Source of the DNA: Aulosira sp. FACHB-615
Lineage (GTDB): Bacteria > Cyanobacteriota > Cyanobacteriia > Cyanobacteriales > Nostocaceae
Reading direction: 5' to 3'
NCBI RefSeq assembly: GCF_014698045.1
Contig: NZ_JACJSE010000021.1
Location: 1-64,000 of the forward strand
DNA length: 64,000 nt
In this document: one piece after another, positions 18,832 to 26,650 of the stretch
Position numbering within the stretch: the first letter of the stretch is position 1
Layout: each line of letters opens with the position of its first letter
Notes under the pieces: generated by a model
Databases searched by the model: none
Told to the model about the DNA's origin: nothing
The model's input: only the letters and a program-made list of their open reading frames with translations
Position numbers and translations under genes: made by a program

Positions 18832-19411
18832 TAAAAGAAAAAATAGTATTTAAAGCTATTAAAGCAATTAAGACTTGTTGAATTCCAACTGATAAAGGAA
18901 CAAAAACTAGCAAGCCTACAAGAATCATAGACAAAAATGACAAGTACAATCCAATTATTGTAGAGTTACGGCGTTTACTGGATGTTTGCTGTGTCATAGC
19001 TGGTTGATTTTTATCAGGGTTACTTATAACTATTCTATCAACGTGCAAATTATTGATTTGAGAATCATTTCTTAACCTACGGCGTTCTTCTTGAAGCATT
19101 ATATTAATAACATTGGTTAGAGATTGAATCACTATTTGCTGATTAGGCTCAGATTCAACAGCTTGTCTCAATTCTATAGCTGCTTCAGCAACTTCCGTGT
19201 CTTTCTCTATTACTTCCTCAATTTGTATCAAAGCTTCACCATAATTTTCTATTTGTATATTTTTTTCAATCGTATCTGGATATTTTTTTCTCATTAAAGT
19301 AAGTAGCTTTTGGCTAGATTCCCATACGTTCTCTCCAATTGTTTCACCTAGTTTCTCAAGACTCTTACTAGCTAAAATAGCTGCAATTGCTGCTAAACTT
19401 AACGTTTCCAT
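18803..19411 (-). CDS. Unknown protein with C-terminal membrane hairpin
   Basis: A 202-residue protein: an Ala-rich amphipathic start, a long helical acidic middle (IEEVIEKDTEVAEAAIELRQAV), then two C-terminal membrane helices (about 150-172 and 176-196). No family recognised. The architecture of soluble helical domain plus two membrane helices resembles the neighbour at 19446. Both could be membrane-associated conflict or stress proteins, but this is speculation. Confidence 0.6.
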   Translation of the reverse strand: METLSLAAIAAILASKSLEKLGETIGENVWESSQKLLTLMRKKYPDTIEKNIQIENYGEALIQIEEVIEKDTEVAEAAIELRQAVESEPNQQIVIQSLTNVINIMLQEERRRLRNDSQINNLHVDRIVISNPDKNQPAMTQQTSSKRRNSTIIGLYLSFLSMILVGLLVFVPLSVGIQQVLIALIALNTIFSFSAFKISTRS

Positions 19412-19445
19412 ATTTAAATTTTATTAAATAATTGTATGAAGATTT

Positions 19446-19925
19446 TTAAGACTTAGGGTGAAATATTGATGTAAATTTATCAGATACTTTATCAATAAAC
19501 TCTAAAAATTCATTAGATAACTGATCAAAAGGAATTCTCAGTAATGTTGCTAGTCCTAAAAGTAAGACGAATGTTCCTACCAGGGGATAAGAAAAATACA
19601 TTATGCCTAACCCTATTGCAGATGTAACTGATGAAGTAACTGTAATGGTTATCTCTTTTCTAGTTTGAGTTAAACGCTCATAATTTTGTCGTTTCTTAAT
19701 TTCTTCAATTTGATTTTGCTGCCATTGCTGTTTAAGAGCAATTTCTTTTAATTCTAGAAGCTCTCTAATCTCATCTAAAGATTGTTTTTGAGAAATTAGT
19801 TGATCTAAACGTTCTAGAGCAGATTGCGTTGATGAAGAAACCAATGCTCCACCATTCTCTGGCACAATCTGTAATTCTGGCTTATCTTTATTAACTTGCT
19901 CGTCTCCTGGCTCTTGATACTGCAT
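19446..19925 (-). CDS. Unknown protein with coiled coil and two membrane helices
   Basis: A 159-residue protein: a polar N-terminus, a coiled-coil region at about 35-90 (LERLDQLISQ...ELLELKEIALKQQWQQNQIEEIKKR), two membrane helices (ITVTSSVTSAIGLGIMYF and PLVGTFVLLLGLATLL) and a short cytoplasmic tail. It lies 34 bp upstream of the 202-residue membrane protein on the same strand. No family recognised. Confidence 0.6.
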   Translation of the reverse strand: MQYQEPGDEQVNKDKPELQIVPENGGALVSSSTQSALERLDQLISQKQSLDEIRELLELKEIALKQQWQQNQIEEIKKRQNYERLTQTRKEITITVTSSVTSAIGLGIMYFSYPLVGTFVLLLGLATLLRIPFDQLSNEFLEFIDKVSDKFTSIFHPKS

Positions 19926-20101
19926 ACACTCCAGTACAAAGCTATATTATTGGCACACAGCTATAGTAACTTAATAAAGTGCTTTTACAGAATAAATCTG
20001 AAATTTTTAATACCCTAACGTAAGTAATTACTAAGATTTACTTTTTGAGATCGCTTTTTCATTCACTACAATCAGCTATTTGTATAATTTGATAATGCGG
20101 G

Positions 20102-20485
20102 CTAAAAGCGATCGCAGATAAAACCAAGTTTAGCTTTCCAAGCCAGAAGTTTAGCATAAATTTCTTCCTGTCCTGGCTTTGGTGGCATTTTAGCTATTTG
20201 TGCAATGCGATCGCGGTTTTTCTCTTCCCAGTATTTACGTAGCTCTTGGGTTTCTTTTAAAACTGTTTGATATTCTGCTTCTACTTCAGTACGGTTGGCG
20301 TTAATATATGCAAGTGCAGCATCAAGTTGTTCTTCTGTTAAAGGAAGCCAATTTCGGATCAATTGAGGTGTCCATCCAGCCAAAAGGTGATCCATAACAT
20401 CATAAATAGTGATGCGTGTTCCAGCGATCGTCAGACCACGTTCTGTACGGATAATAGCTGATTTCTCATTAAATACTGGAGTCAT
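20102..20485 (-). CDS. DUF433-domain antitoxin-like protein
   Basis: A 127-residue protein whose first ~75 residues match the DUF433 helix-turn-helix family (RTERGLTIAGTRITIYDVMDHLLAGWTPQLIRNWLPLTEEQLDAALAYI, given here as landmarks), often an antitoxin. The remainder is a charged helical extension (YQTVLKETQELRKYWEEKNRDR) longer than the usual family member. No partner toxin gene is adjacent in the same operon. Confidence 0.75.
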   Translation of the reverse strand: MTPVFNEKSAIIRTERGLTIAGTRITIYDVMDHLLAGWTPQLIRNWLPLTEEQLDAALAYINANRTEVEAEYQTVLKETQELRKYWEEKNRDRIAQIAKMPPKPGQEEIYAKLLAWKAKLGFICDRF

Positions 20486-20580
20486 ACCTAATAATCTCCC
20501 AGATTTTTCTATATCATTATTCTAGTTTCTGAATGAGAGCGATCTCATTACAGATACAGTTTCAGTAATTTATTTTTGTG

Positions 20581-20838
20581 CTACTGCCCTAGAAGTTTAT
20601 CGTATTCTGAATGTGAGCCAATCCAAAACCAAACTATTTTGTTATCTTCTTGAACAGCTAATGCCCGATAGTGTAAGCCAATTCTTGCAGACCAAAAACT
20701 CCCTACTTTCTTGAAATGCAGTGATGGATACCAGGGATCTTGCTTGAGTAAAGCATAACACTGATCAGCGAGTTCCTGAATATTGCGTGGTAACTGTCGG
20801 TAGTGATACCAAAAGTCTGGAGTTGCTTTGTGTATCAC
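20581..20838 (-). CDS. RelE/HigB-like toxin
   Basis: An 85-residue protein with the compact RelE/ParE fold pattern: ATPDFWYHYRQLPRNIQELAD, FKKVGSFWSARIGLHYRALA and WFWIGSHSEYDKLL. Such proteins are ribosome-dependent mRNA interferases or gyrase poisons held in check by a cognate antitoxin. Its start overlaps the end of the upstream antitoxin gene by 4 bp. Confidence 0.82.
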   Translation of the reverse strand: MIHKATPDFWYHYRQLPRNIQELADQCYALLKQDPWYPSLHFKKVGSFWSARIGLHYRALAVQEDNKIVWFWIGSHSEYDKLLGQ

Positions 20839-21239
20839 AGATCCGTACAGTGTCCTTTCCGCAGATGTTCTAATGCTTTCTGAGCAAGATTATTGAGCTT
20901 TCCTGTTTGTACATCTTTCTCAAACTTTTGATCCCAAATAGCAGCATCAAATTCTGCAAACCAATTACGAAAAGCAGATAGTTCTTCTGGTGAAAATTGA
21001 CTCACAGCACGTTCAATCACCAACTCATTAAAAGACCGAAAACTTCCTGCATCAAAATCATCTAATCCTTTTTGAATACCTTGTACAGCCTCTTGTGACT
21101 CCTGCACTTCCCACTCTAGGACACTGGCTAGTAACTCAGATACAACAATACTAATATCTTGACCTTGGCGAGCAGCTTTATCACGTAGTAATGCTTCTAA
21201 TTCTGGGCTAAGGGTAACAACAATTGACATTAAGCTCAT
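20835..21239 (-). CDS. Antitoxin, probable fusion of two antitoxin modules
   Basis: A 134-residue protein, first gene of the pair with the RelE-like toxin. The N-terminal ~65 residues look like a ribbon-helix-helix/antitoxin helix (VVTLSPELEALLRDKAARQG). The C-terminal ~60 residues (FSPEELSAFRNWFAEFDAAIWDQKF...) match a different small antitoxin family that is usually stand-alone. Whether both halves act on the adjacent toxin is unknown. Confidence 0.75.
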   Translation of the reverse strand: MSLMSIVVTLSPELEALLRDKAARQGQDISIVVSELLASVLEWEVQESQEAVQGIQKGLDDFDAGSFRSFNELVIERAVSQFSPEELSAFRNWFAEFDAAIWDQKFEKDVQTGKLNNLAQKALEHLRKGHCTDL

Positions 21240-21336
21240 CCTTTAGCATTCAGCTTCTAAGCAATATTTTAGCGCGATCGCACAAAATCACAGCAGGCGA
21301 TAAATAGTAATTTTTCCATTCAATAAAAGTAACTTG

Positions 21337-21633
21337 CTAATTTCTCTTTTGCCAAATTGTGGGATTTCTTCGCCCATGAAAAATTGCTATTACAATAATT
21401 CGACTAGAGACAATTCGATAGTAAATAGCATAAGGAAAACGCTGTAAAATAGCTCTTCTTATATCGTTATAGACAACAGCATAAGATTCTGGCATTTGGC
21501 AAATTCTATTTAGAAGATCGTCTACACATTCCAAAAACTCATCGCCAAGTCCAGCTTGCTGATTTTCATACCAACTATACGCCTCATCGAGTTCATCACG
21601 AACTTCTGGACGAAATACTAAAACGTAATCCAT
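21337..21633 (-). CDS. ParE/RelE-family toxin
   Basis: A 98-residue protein with the typical pattern VFRPEVRDELDEAYSWYENQQAGLG, a middle IRRAILQRFPYAIYYRI and C-terminal VIAIFHGRRNP. It overlaps the upstream antitoxin gene by 1 bp. A type II toxin-antitoxin pair; the toxin class (gyrase or mRNA target) is not determined by sequence alone. Confidence 0.88.
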   Translation of the reverse strand: MDYVLVFRPEVRDELDEAYSWYENQQAGLGDEFLECVDDLLNRICQMPESYAVVYNDIRRAILQRFPYAIYYRIVSSRIIVIAIFHGRRNPTIWQKRN

Positions 21634-21863
21634 TATTGTCTTTTAATTGAAGCTTTAATTTCATCCCATGTCATAACATTATCTGGATTAGCTTCGTAAT
21701 CGTTAATCCGGCGCTCAAGTTCTTGTTTTTGCGCTTCTGTAATATCAGGGGAACTCTGTTCTGCTGCAATGCTGTCCCAAATAGCTTGCACAAGACGAAT
21801 GCGTTCTTCAATAGTGAGGGTCTTAATCTCATTTAAAGTGGCTGTAAAATCCATACTCACCAA
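21633..21863 (-). CDS. Addiction-module antitoxin component
   Basis: A 76-residue protein of the unstable-antitoxin family (PF09720 type): ALNEIKTLTIEERIRLVQAIWDSIA-like start, then ELERRINDYEANPDNVMTWDEIKASI. This family pairs with ParE/RelE toxins, and it is directly upstream of one (1-bp overlap). Confidence 0.87.
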   Translation of the reverse strand: MVSMDFTATLNEIKTLTIEERIRLVQAIWDSIAAEQSSPDITEAQKQELERRINDYEANPDNVMTWDEIKASIKRQ

Positions 21864-22095
21864 ACCAAATGGAAATTTTCACAGTAATAAGTCAAATTAT
21901 AACTGTTCAATTTACCGCATAGCTGGTTGTAGAAAGCTGAATTGTGCTTACACCGTAACCATAATCTAACATAGCAGCACATCAACCTTGTATCATTACT
22001 CTATATTTTGGACGAGAGCGATCGCACGATACATTGCGTAGACTATCTTACTTACGTTATACAAGAATCAGTTACTCAGTAAACAACAAAAATCA

Positions 22096-22500
22096 ATGAC
22101 TATTTCAAAGATTTACGTACTTCCGCTTGCAAGTATGATAGTTCTGACTAGTAGTTTACTTGTAAAAATTTCTACCGCGCATTCTTCTGATTTTGATACA
22201 GCAAATTCTGTACTTAATAGCTCAAAAGCTGCTGATGAAATTGTTGATAGAGATGTTCTGGAAGAAGGACAAGTCTTTGTAGTTCAGACAAGAAGCAAAG
22301 GAGTTGAAATTATAGAAGCGGGTAGAGTGATGACTACGACAAGAAATTTTCTGGTCACAATAGAAGATGAGAACGGGAAAATTCTGCGAGTCTTTCATCG
22401 TTTAGGTAGAGGGTCAGACCTCATCGCCACTGCTAGGATGCAAAAAGAGGAAGCCATTCAATTATTAAAATCAGGCGGTGTGATTGTAGAAGAGCTTTAA
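22096..22500 (+). CDS. Unknown exported protein
   Basis: A 134-residue protein with an N-terminal signal peptide (IYVLPLASMIVLTSSLLVKIS, likely cleaved near STAHS). The mature part is a small alpha/beta domain with EDENGKILRVFHRLG and EEAIQLLKSGGVIVEEL. No family recognised. It follows a HIP1-containing spacer and is alone on the plus strand after the minus-strand toxin-antitoxin cluster. Confidence 0.65.
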   Translation: MTISKIYVLPLASMIVLTSSLLVKISTAHSSDFDTANSVLNSSKAADEIVDRDVLEEGQVFVVQTRSKGVEIIEAGRVMTTTRNFLVTIEDENGKILRVFHRLGRGSDLIATARMQKEEAIQLLKSGGVIVEEL

Positions 22501-22601
22501 ATACAGATGCGATCGCACCAAATCACCACTGGCGATTCTCTGAAGAATATTGAGTTACACTAGCTCTAGAAGTGCTTGCAATTTTACAAGACATACTTTG
22601 T

Positions 22602-22808
22602 ATGCCTGAAATTATCGAGATACCAGTTGAACTAACTCATTTCAAACTTCCCGAAGCTGTCCAAGAACGTCTTCAAGTTCTACTTGATCGCCAAGATACA
22701 GGTGAAATGCTTACCCATGCAGAACAAAGGGAAGCCGAAGGGTTAGTTGAGTTGGCAGAATTTTTATCTCTGCTACACTTGCGATCGCAACGTGTAATGC
22801 AGCAATGA
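22602..22808 (+). CDS. Small antitoxin-like protein, orphan
   Basis: A 68-residue protein, MPEIIEIPVELTHFKLPEAV..., ending AEQREAEGLVELAEFLSLLHLRSQ. It resembles small cyanobacterial proteins that precede toxin or nuclease genes. The frame opens ten codons earlier at GTG 22572, but ATG 22602 matches the conserved start. No toxin gene follows; the next 300 bp (22809-23109) are non-coding as far as I can see. Confidence 0.55.
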   Translation: MPEIIEIPVELTHFKLPEAVQERLQVLLDRQDTGEMLTHAEQREAEGLVELAEFLSLLHLRSQRVMQQ

Positions 22809-23109
22809 TTATTTAGCAAATTGCCTACTGTCAGCAATTGCTTACATATCAAAAATTCCGTATTAAAAATAATCAATGCACATTTAGCACCTACACTGAC
22901 AAATTGTAATGATAGTTTTTGCAGTTCTGCTAAGTTGCTGGAGAGAAAAGTATTTTTAATTACTTGAATTGATGTTGTCAATTTAACTATAAACTGATTA
23001 TTAATGCTTCAATATTTATTCTGCCAATTTGCCTGTTTATTGGGAGTAAACCCGGAAGCCAGGTAGGAGGATGGGAATAAGTACTAGTAAATGACCAACA
23101 ATTTTGCTA

Positions 23110-23688
23110 ATGAGAATTTGGACTGCAATAGTTGTACTAACTTCTTCTTGGCTAGTTTCCGGGTTGGTAGCTTCTCAGCCAATCAATGCTAAAGTAGCGA
23201 TCGCCGCCGATAAAACAGCATCATCTCGGTCTATTTCTCAAGCAAGCAATACTAAAAAGCCGATTGCGATTGATAAAGCTGAGTTTGGGATAGCGAGAGT
23301 TGATGCTAGAGGTAAAGTTAACTTCATCCCCACATTCAGAGTACCACTACAAGAAGGTAGTAAATATGGGTGGCGGATTCAACTCAAAGACTACCAAGGC
23401 GAAGTTACATGGCGAGAAGTCTTACGCTTGCCAAAACCCCCAGAAACTTGGGCTACAGATGATGGTGAAAACTTTTCAGTCTCTGCTGACGGTACAGAGT
23501 CGGTAATGAGGCGCAAAACCATAGCGAATGATGGTGTGATTCAAAACTATTGGACGATCGCAGCAGGTGATCCTCCTGGTAAACATAAAATACAGGTATA
23601 CATTGATGACCGTCTGATTGCAACTTTCGATTTTGAAGTTTTTCCTATGGACAGAAAAGAATCATCCGGTAGAAATCGCAGTTTGTAA
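23110..23688 (+). CDS. Unknown secreted protein
   Basis: A 192-residue protein with a signal peptide (MRIWTAIVVLTSSWLVSGLVA, cleaved near SQPINA), a Ser/Lys-rich linker, then a beta-rich domain (about 55-190) with FIPTFRVPLQEGSKYGWRIQL, EVTWREVLRLPKPPETW and HKIQVYIDDRLIATFDFEVF. That suggests an immunoglobulin-like fold. ATG 23110 is preferred over the upstream TTG. No family recognised with certainty. Confidence 0.65.
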   Translation: MRIWTAIVVLTSSWLVSGLVASQPINAKVAIAADKTASSRSISQASNTKKPIAIDKAEFGIARVDARGKVNFIPTFRVPLQEGSKYGWRIQLKDYQGEVTWREVLRLPKPPETWATDDGENFSVSADGTESVMRRKTIANDGVIQNYWTIAAGDPPGKHKIQVYIDDRLIATFDFEVFPMDRKESSGRNRSL

Positions 23689-23716
23689 CAGTTTTCAACT
23701 ATTCGTGAACAACAAG

Positions 23717-23745
23717 ATCCCCGACTTCTTGAACAAGTCGGGGAT
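23717..23745. repeat. Perfect hairpin ATCCCCGACTT...AAGTCGGGGAT
   Basis: An 11-bp perfect stem with a 7-base loop, 28 bp after the secreted-protein gene. It has no T-run of its own. It probably contributes to termination between two convergent genes or is a dispersed Nostocales palindrome. Confidence 0.6.
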
Positions 23746-23768
23746 ATGATTCAGTACGAGATGTGAAT

Positions 23769-23800
23769 AGAGACGTTGTGTTGCAACGTCTCTAATTTTT
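23769..23800 (+). terminator. Rho-independent terminator-like hairpin
   Basis: AGAGACGTT and AACGTCTCT form a 9-bp stem around GTGTTGC, followed by AATTTTT. It lies between the convergent secreted-protein and hsp20 genes and fits a terminator for the plus-strand gene. The same AGAGACGTTGC-type palindrome is a common repeat in Nostocales. Confidence 0.6.
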
Positions 23801-24248
23801 AGCCAATAGATTCTAGATTTAGCTTGACGACTTTTTTCTTCTCGTCTTCAGCTTTAGGCAATGTCAAATTCAAAATACCATCTTTATAATCAGCAGTCAC
23901 ATTGGTATTTTGAATGCGAGTTGGTAAAGGAATCAAGCGTTGGAATTTACCATAGTGAAATTCACTCTTGGTAATGCCTTTGCCTTCTGTTTTGGTTTCA
24001 GATTTACGTTCACCGCTAACATAGACAGCTTTTTCAGTCACTTGCACATCTAAGTCTTTGGCTTCAATTCCTGGCAATTCTAGTTTGAGATGAATTGCTT
24101 CTTCAGTTTCTTGTAATTCCGCAGCCGGAACTTTTGCCAAGGTTCTATCAAGTAAAGTAGATGGTAGCATTTCTTCTTCAAATAAACGGTTGATTTGTCT
24201 TTGGAGAGTGTTGATTTCTTGCCAAGGATTCCAACGTACGAGTGTCAT
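23799..24248 (-). CDS. Small heat-shock protein, Hsp20/alpha-crystallin family
   Basis: A 149-residue chaperone that holds unfolded proteins. It starts MTLVRWNPWQEINTLQRQINRLFEE, typical of cyanobacterial Hsp17/IbpA-like proteins. The alpha-crystallin domain spans about 45-140 (LKLELPGIEAKDLDVQV, YVSGERKSE, FHYGKFQRLIPLP, VTADYKDGILNLTLPKAE) with a short C-terminal extension. The start is well defined. It is a single gene. Confidence 0.93.
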   Translation of the reverse strand: MTLVRWNPWQEINTLQRQINRLFEEEMLPSTLLDRTLAKVPAAELQETEEAIHLKLELPGIEAKDLDVQVTEKAVYVSGERKSETKTEGKGITKSEFHYGKFQRLIPLPTRIQNTNVTADYKDGILNLTLPKAEDEKKKVVKLNLESIG

Positions 24249-24635
24249 ATTCCCACCTCATTTAATTTCTCAGTTTGTGTAGTTGATTTAGGTTTAAATC
24301 ATTTGCTTTGTTCTTATCGTATTCATAAGATCCAGGGGTGTAAATTCGGTTTTTAGCACCAATTTCATCATGATTACCGAATGTTGTTAGTAGTACGGTA
24401 AACCCCCATAATAGAGGTGTGGTAAACTGAATATAAATTTGAATTATTGATATATCTCTGACTTTTTGAAGAATTAGGGTATGTGATTCACATAATTTTG
24501 GCAAATTTAATCAGATGAGGATAAATGTTATCAAAATAGCAGAAATCTATAATTTATAAATTATATAGTTTTTATTCATTCTGTTTGATTGTCAAAATCA
24601 TATTCCCATTATCATCTTGTAATAAATCAATAAAT

Positions 24636-24956
24636 ATGATAAATAGTTGGATTTATCTCATTACAGCAATATTATTTGAAGTCGCTGGGACAACTTCTAT
24701 GAAATTGTCTGAGGGATTTACAAGAACTATTCCCTCAGTATTAATTTTTGTTTGTTATGGAATATGTTTTAGCTTTTTAACTTTAGCTCTCAAAAAAATT
24801 GAAGTCAGCGTTGCTTATTCTGTTTGGTCTGGTTTAGGAACAACTGTCATCGCTACGATTGGTGTAATTTGGTTTCGAGAATCGATGTCTCTGGTGAAAT
24901 TTTTATCAATAGCTTTAATTATTATTGGTGTGATTGGTGTAAATTCTACTAAATAA
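24636..24956 (+). CDS. Small multidrug resistance (SMR/EmrE-family) transporter
   Basis: A 106-residue inner-membrane protein with four helices: WIYLITAILFEVAGTTSMKLSEG (with the essential membrane Glu at about residue 14), then SVLIFVCYGICFSFLTLALK, VAYSVWSGLGTTVIATIGV and FLSIALIIIGVIGVN. The SMR family exports cationic or guanidinium-type compounds as proton antiporters. The frame opens 17 codons earlier, but ATG 24636 gives the normal SMR length and N-terminus. Confidence 0.9.
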   Translation: MINSWIYLITAILFEVAGTTSMKLSEGFTRTIPSVLIFVCYGICFSFLTLALKKIEVSVAYSVWSGLGTTVIATIGVIWFRESMSLVKFLSIALIIIGVIGVNSTK

Positions 24957-24988
24957 AAAAGCCCTCATTCATTACAAGATGAATGAGG
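24955..24988 (-). terminator. Terminator hairpin after hppD (minus direction)
   Basis: CCTCATTCAT-TACAAG-ATGAATGAGG is a perfect 10-bp stem. On the minus strand it is followed by GGCTTTTTT, so it is a good rho-independent terminator for transcription coming from hppD, about 275 bp upstream on that strand. It also closes the SMR gene. The remainder of 24989-25262 holds nothing I can identify. Confidence 0.65.
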
Positions 24989-25262
24989 TGAGGATAGGAG
25001 TAATCAACAAGGACTTCCTGTTATATCTGTCCTTTTCGAGATAAAGAATTTTGAGGCTGATCGCTACCAGAAAAACAGTAGCAATCTCTCAAAAAAAGTA
25101 AGCAAAATAAGCAACCAACCTAAACCGTCCGTTGTTAATGCTTTAGCATGTAGTGTAGTAAAACTTGGCTCATCAAGCCCGCAAGTTATTTCCCATTCAT
25201 AATTTAGCAGTGATGCTCAGGTATATGTAGCCAACTTGGCAGCAATCAGCAAAACTAGTTGT

Positions 25263-26291
25263 TTATTCAAAGTGTAAAGTTCCACGTTTTATTTGTTCGC
25301 TTTCAATGGCTTCAAATAAAGCGCGAAAATTACCTTCGCCAAAACCTTGTGCTTGAAAACGTCGTTCAATAAACTCAAAGAAAAATGTCGGTTGTCCAAA
25401 AATAGGTTGAGTAAAAATTTGCAGTAATAATGCGTTTTGGGTATTAGCTTGCCAATCTACTAAAATTTCTTGTTGAGCGATCGCTTCTAATTCTAAGGGT
25501 GATAAGGGAAATTCTGTCCGCTTTTTTAACTGGGAGTAGTAAGTCTGGGGAACCGACAATAAAGATAAACCACGGCTACGTAATTGGGCGATCGCACTAA
25601 TTAAGTTTGATGTTCGCAACGCAATGTGTTGAATACCTGCACCGTGATTCACATCCAAAAATTCTTGAATTTGCGAATTAGGAGAAGTTGGTTCATTAAT
25701 TGGTAATTGTACACTGCCATTCCGGGAAACTAGCACTTGGCTGTACAATCCAGAGCGATCGGTTTTAATTTTAAATGCTTGTTGTGGTTGCAAATCTAAA
25801 ACGTTTTTGTACCAAGCCACAGCAGGCTCTAACTCACCAACTGGTACATTTAAAACTAAATGATCAATGGCGGTAAACATGGGGCGATCGCGTGCTTCCC
25901 AATTCACACCGGCTGATTTTTCCATCAAAGTATGAGTCATCCCACCCCAAGCCGCAATTTTACCGCACCTACAGCCGGCATATTCTTGGATGGGTTCTAA
26001 GATGGTCGCACCTTGGGCTGCTGCTTGCGCGATCGCAACTTCCACATCTGGTACAGTAAAAGCAATATCCGCCACCCCAGGAGGATGGAGGCGCAAAAAC
26101 TCGGCAACCGGACTTGTCGGCAATAATGGTGAAGATAGCAAAAAGCAAATAGCACCACTCTGCACCATTTCAGTGCAAGTGTGTGCTGAACTTATTCCAC
26201 TATTAACGGCGGCAAATCCCAGATAGTATACGAACCAATCCCGCCAAGCCGCAGCATCTTCTACATAAAAATGAACGTGAGAAATTTCCAT
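25263..26291 (-). CDS. hppD: 4-hydroxyphenylpyruvate dioxygenase
   Basis: A 342-residue non-haem Fe(II) enzyme of the vicinal-oxygen-chelate fold, converting 4-hydroxyphenylpyruvate to homogentisate, the head-group precursor of tocopherol in cyanobacteria. Two VOC modules are seen: the N-terminal one (VHFYVEDAAAWRDWFVYYLGF...) and the catalytic one with metal ligands His in IDHLVLNV (about 144), His in GIQHIALRT (about 218) and Glu in FFFEFIERR (about 302). The C-terminal GFGEGNFRALFEAIE is diagnostic. Single gene, divergent from the YcaO cluster. Confidence 0.95.
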   Translation of the reverse strand: MEISHVHFYVEDAAAWRDWFVYYLGFAAVNSGISSAHTCTEMVQSGAICFLLSSPLLPTSPVAEFLRLHPPGVADIAFTVPDVEVAIAQAAAQGATILEPIQEYAGCRCGKIAAWGGMTHTLMEKSAGVNWEARDRPMFTAIDHLVLNVPVGELEPAVAWYKNVLDLQPQQAFKIKTDRSGLYSQVLVSRNGSVQLPINEPTSPNSQIQEFLDVNHGAGIQHIALRTSNLISAIAQLRSRGLSLLSVPQTYYSQLKKRTEFPLSPLELEAIAQQEILVDWQANTQNALLLQIFTQPIFGQPTFFFEFIERRFQAQGFGEGNFRALFEAIESEQIKRGTLHFE

Positions 26292-26528
26292 AAATCCTGA
26301 AAATCTAGCATGAGAGCTTATCTATGTGTAAATTTTGCCTTTTTCGCTAGATTATCAAGTCCTTCTTAAGCAGTAATTATTTAAGCATCTTACATAATTA
26401 CACCTAAATAATCAAGAACTGGCATAATAGGACTTTAATTTGATTACTCCCCACCTCAACCGATAATTTAGAAATCAAATCAGAATCCTATCATAAGTCT
26501 TAAATCTTAAGAAAAAGCTGAAAAAATA

Positions 26529-26554
26529 GCCCAAAATTTTGGTAATATTTGGGC
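26529..26554. promoter_or_regulatory. Nested palindromes upstream of the YcaO gene
   Basis: CCAAAATTTTGG (26531-26542) is a perfect 12-bp palindrome lying inside a wider inverted repeat GCCCAAA...TTTGGGC (26529-26554), 97 bp before the YcaO start. It could be an operator or a hairpin of the divergent hppD/YcaO region. I found no small ORF in the 359-bp gap (26292-26650) on either strand longer than about a dozen codons. Confidence 0.35.
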
Positions 26555-26650
26555 GAATAGTTAATAAGAGTATCAAAAAATACTAATAATTATAACCAAC
26601 AACTTTTTAAACACTATCTTAAAGGTTCTTATTGATTCTTTTCAAAAACA

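Noticed and set aside
24262..24504. 80-codon minus-strand ORF upstream of hsp20
   Set aside because: No ribosome site and no recognisable domain; the region is more likely the hsp20 control region.
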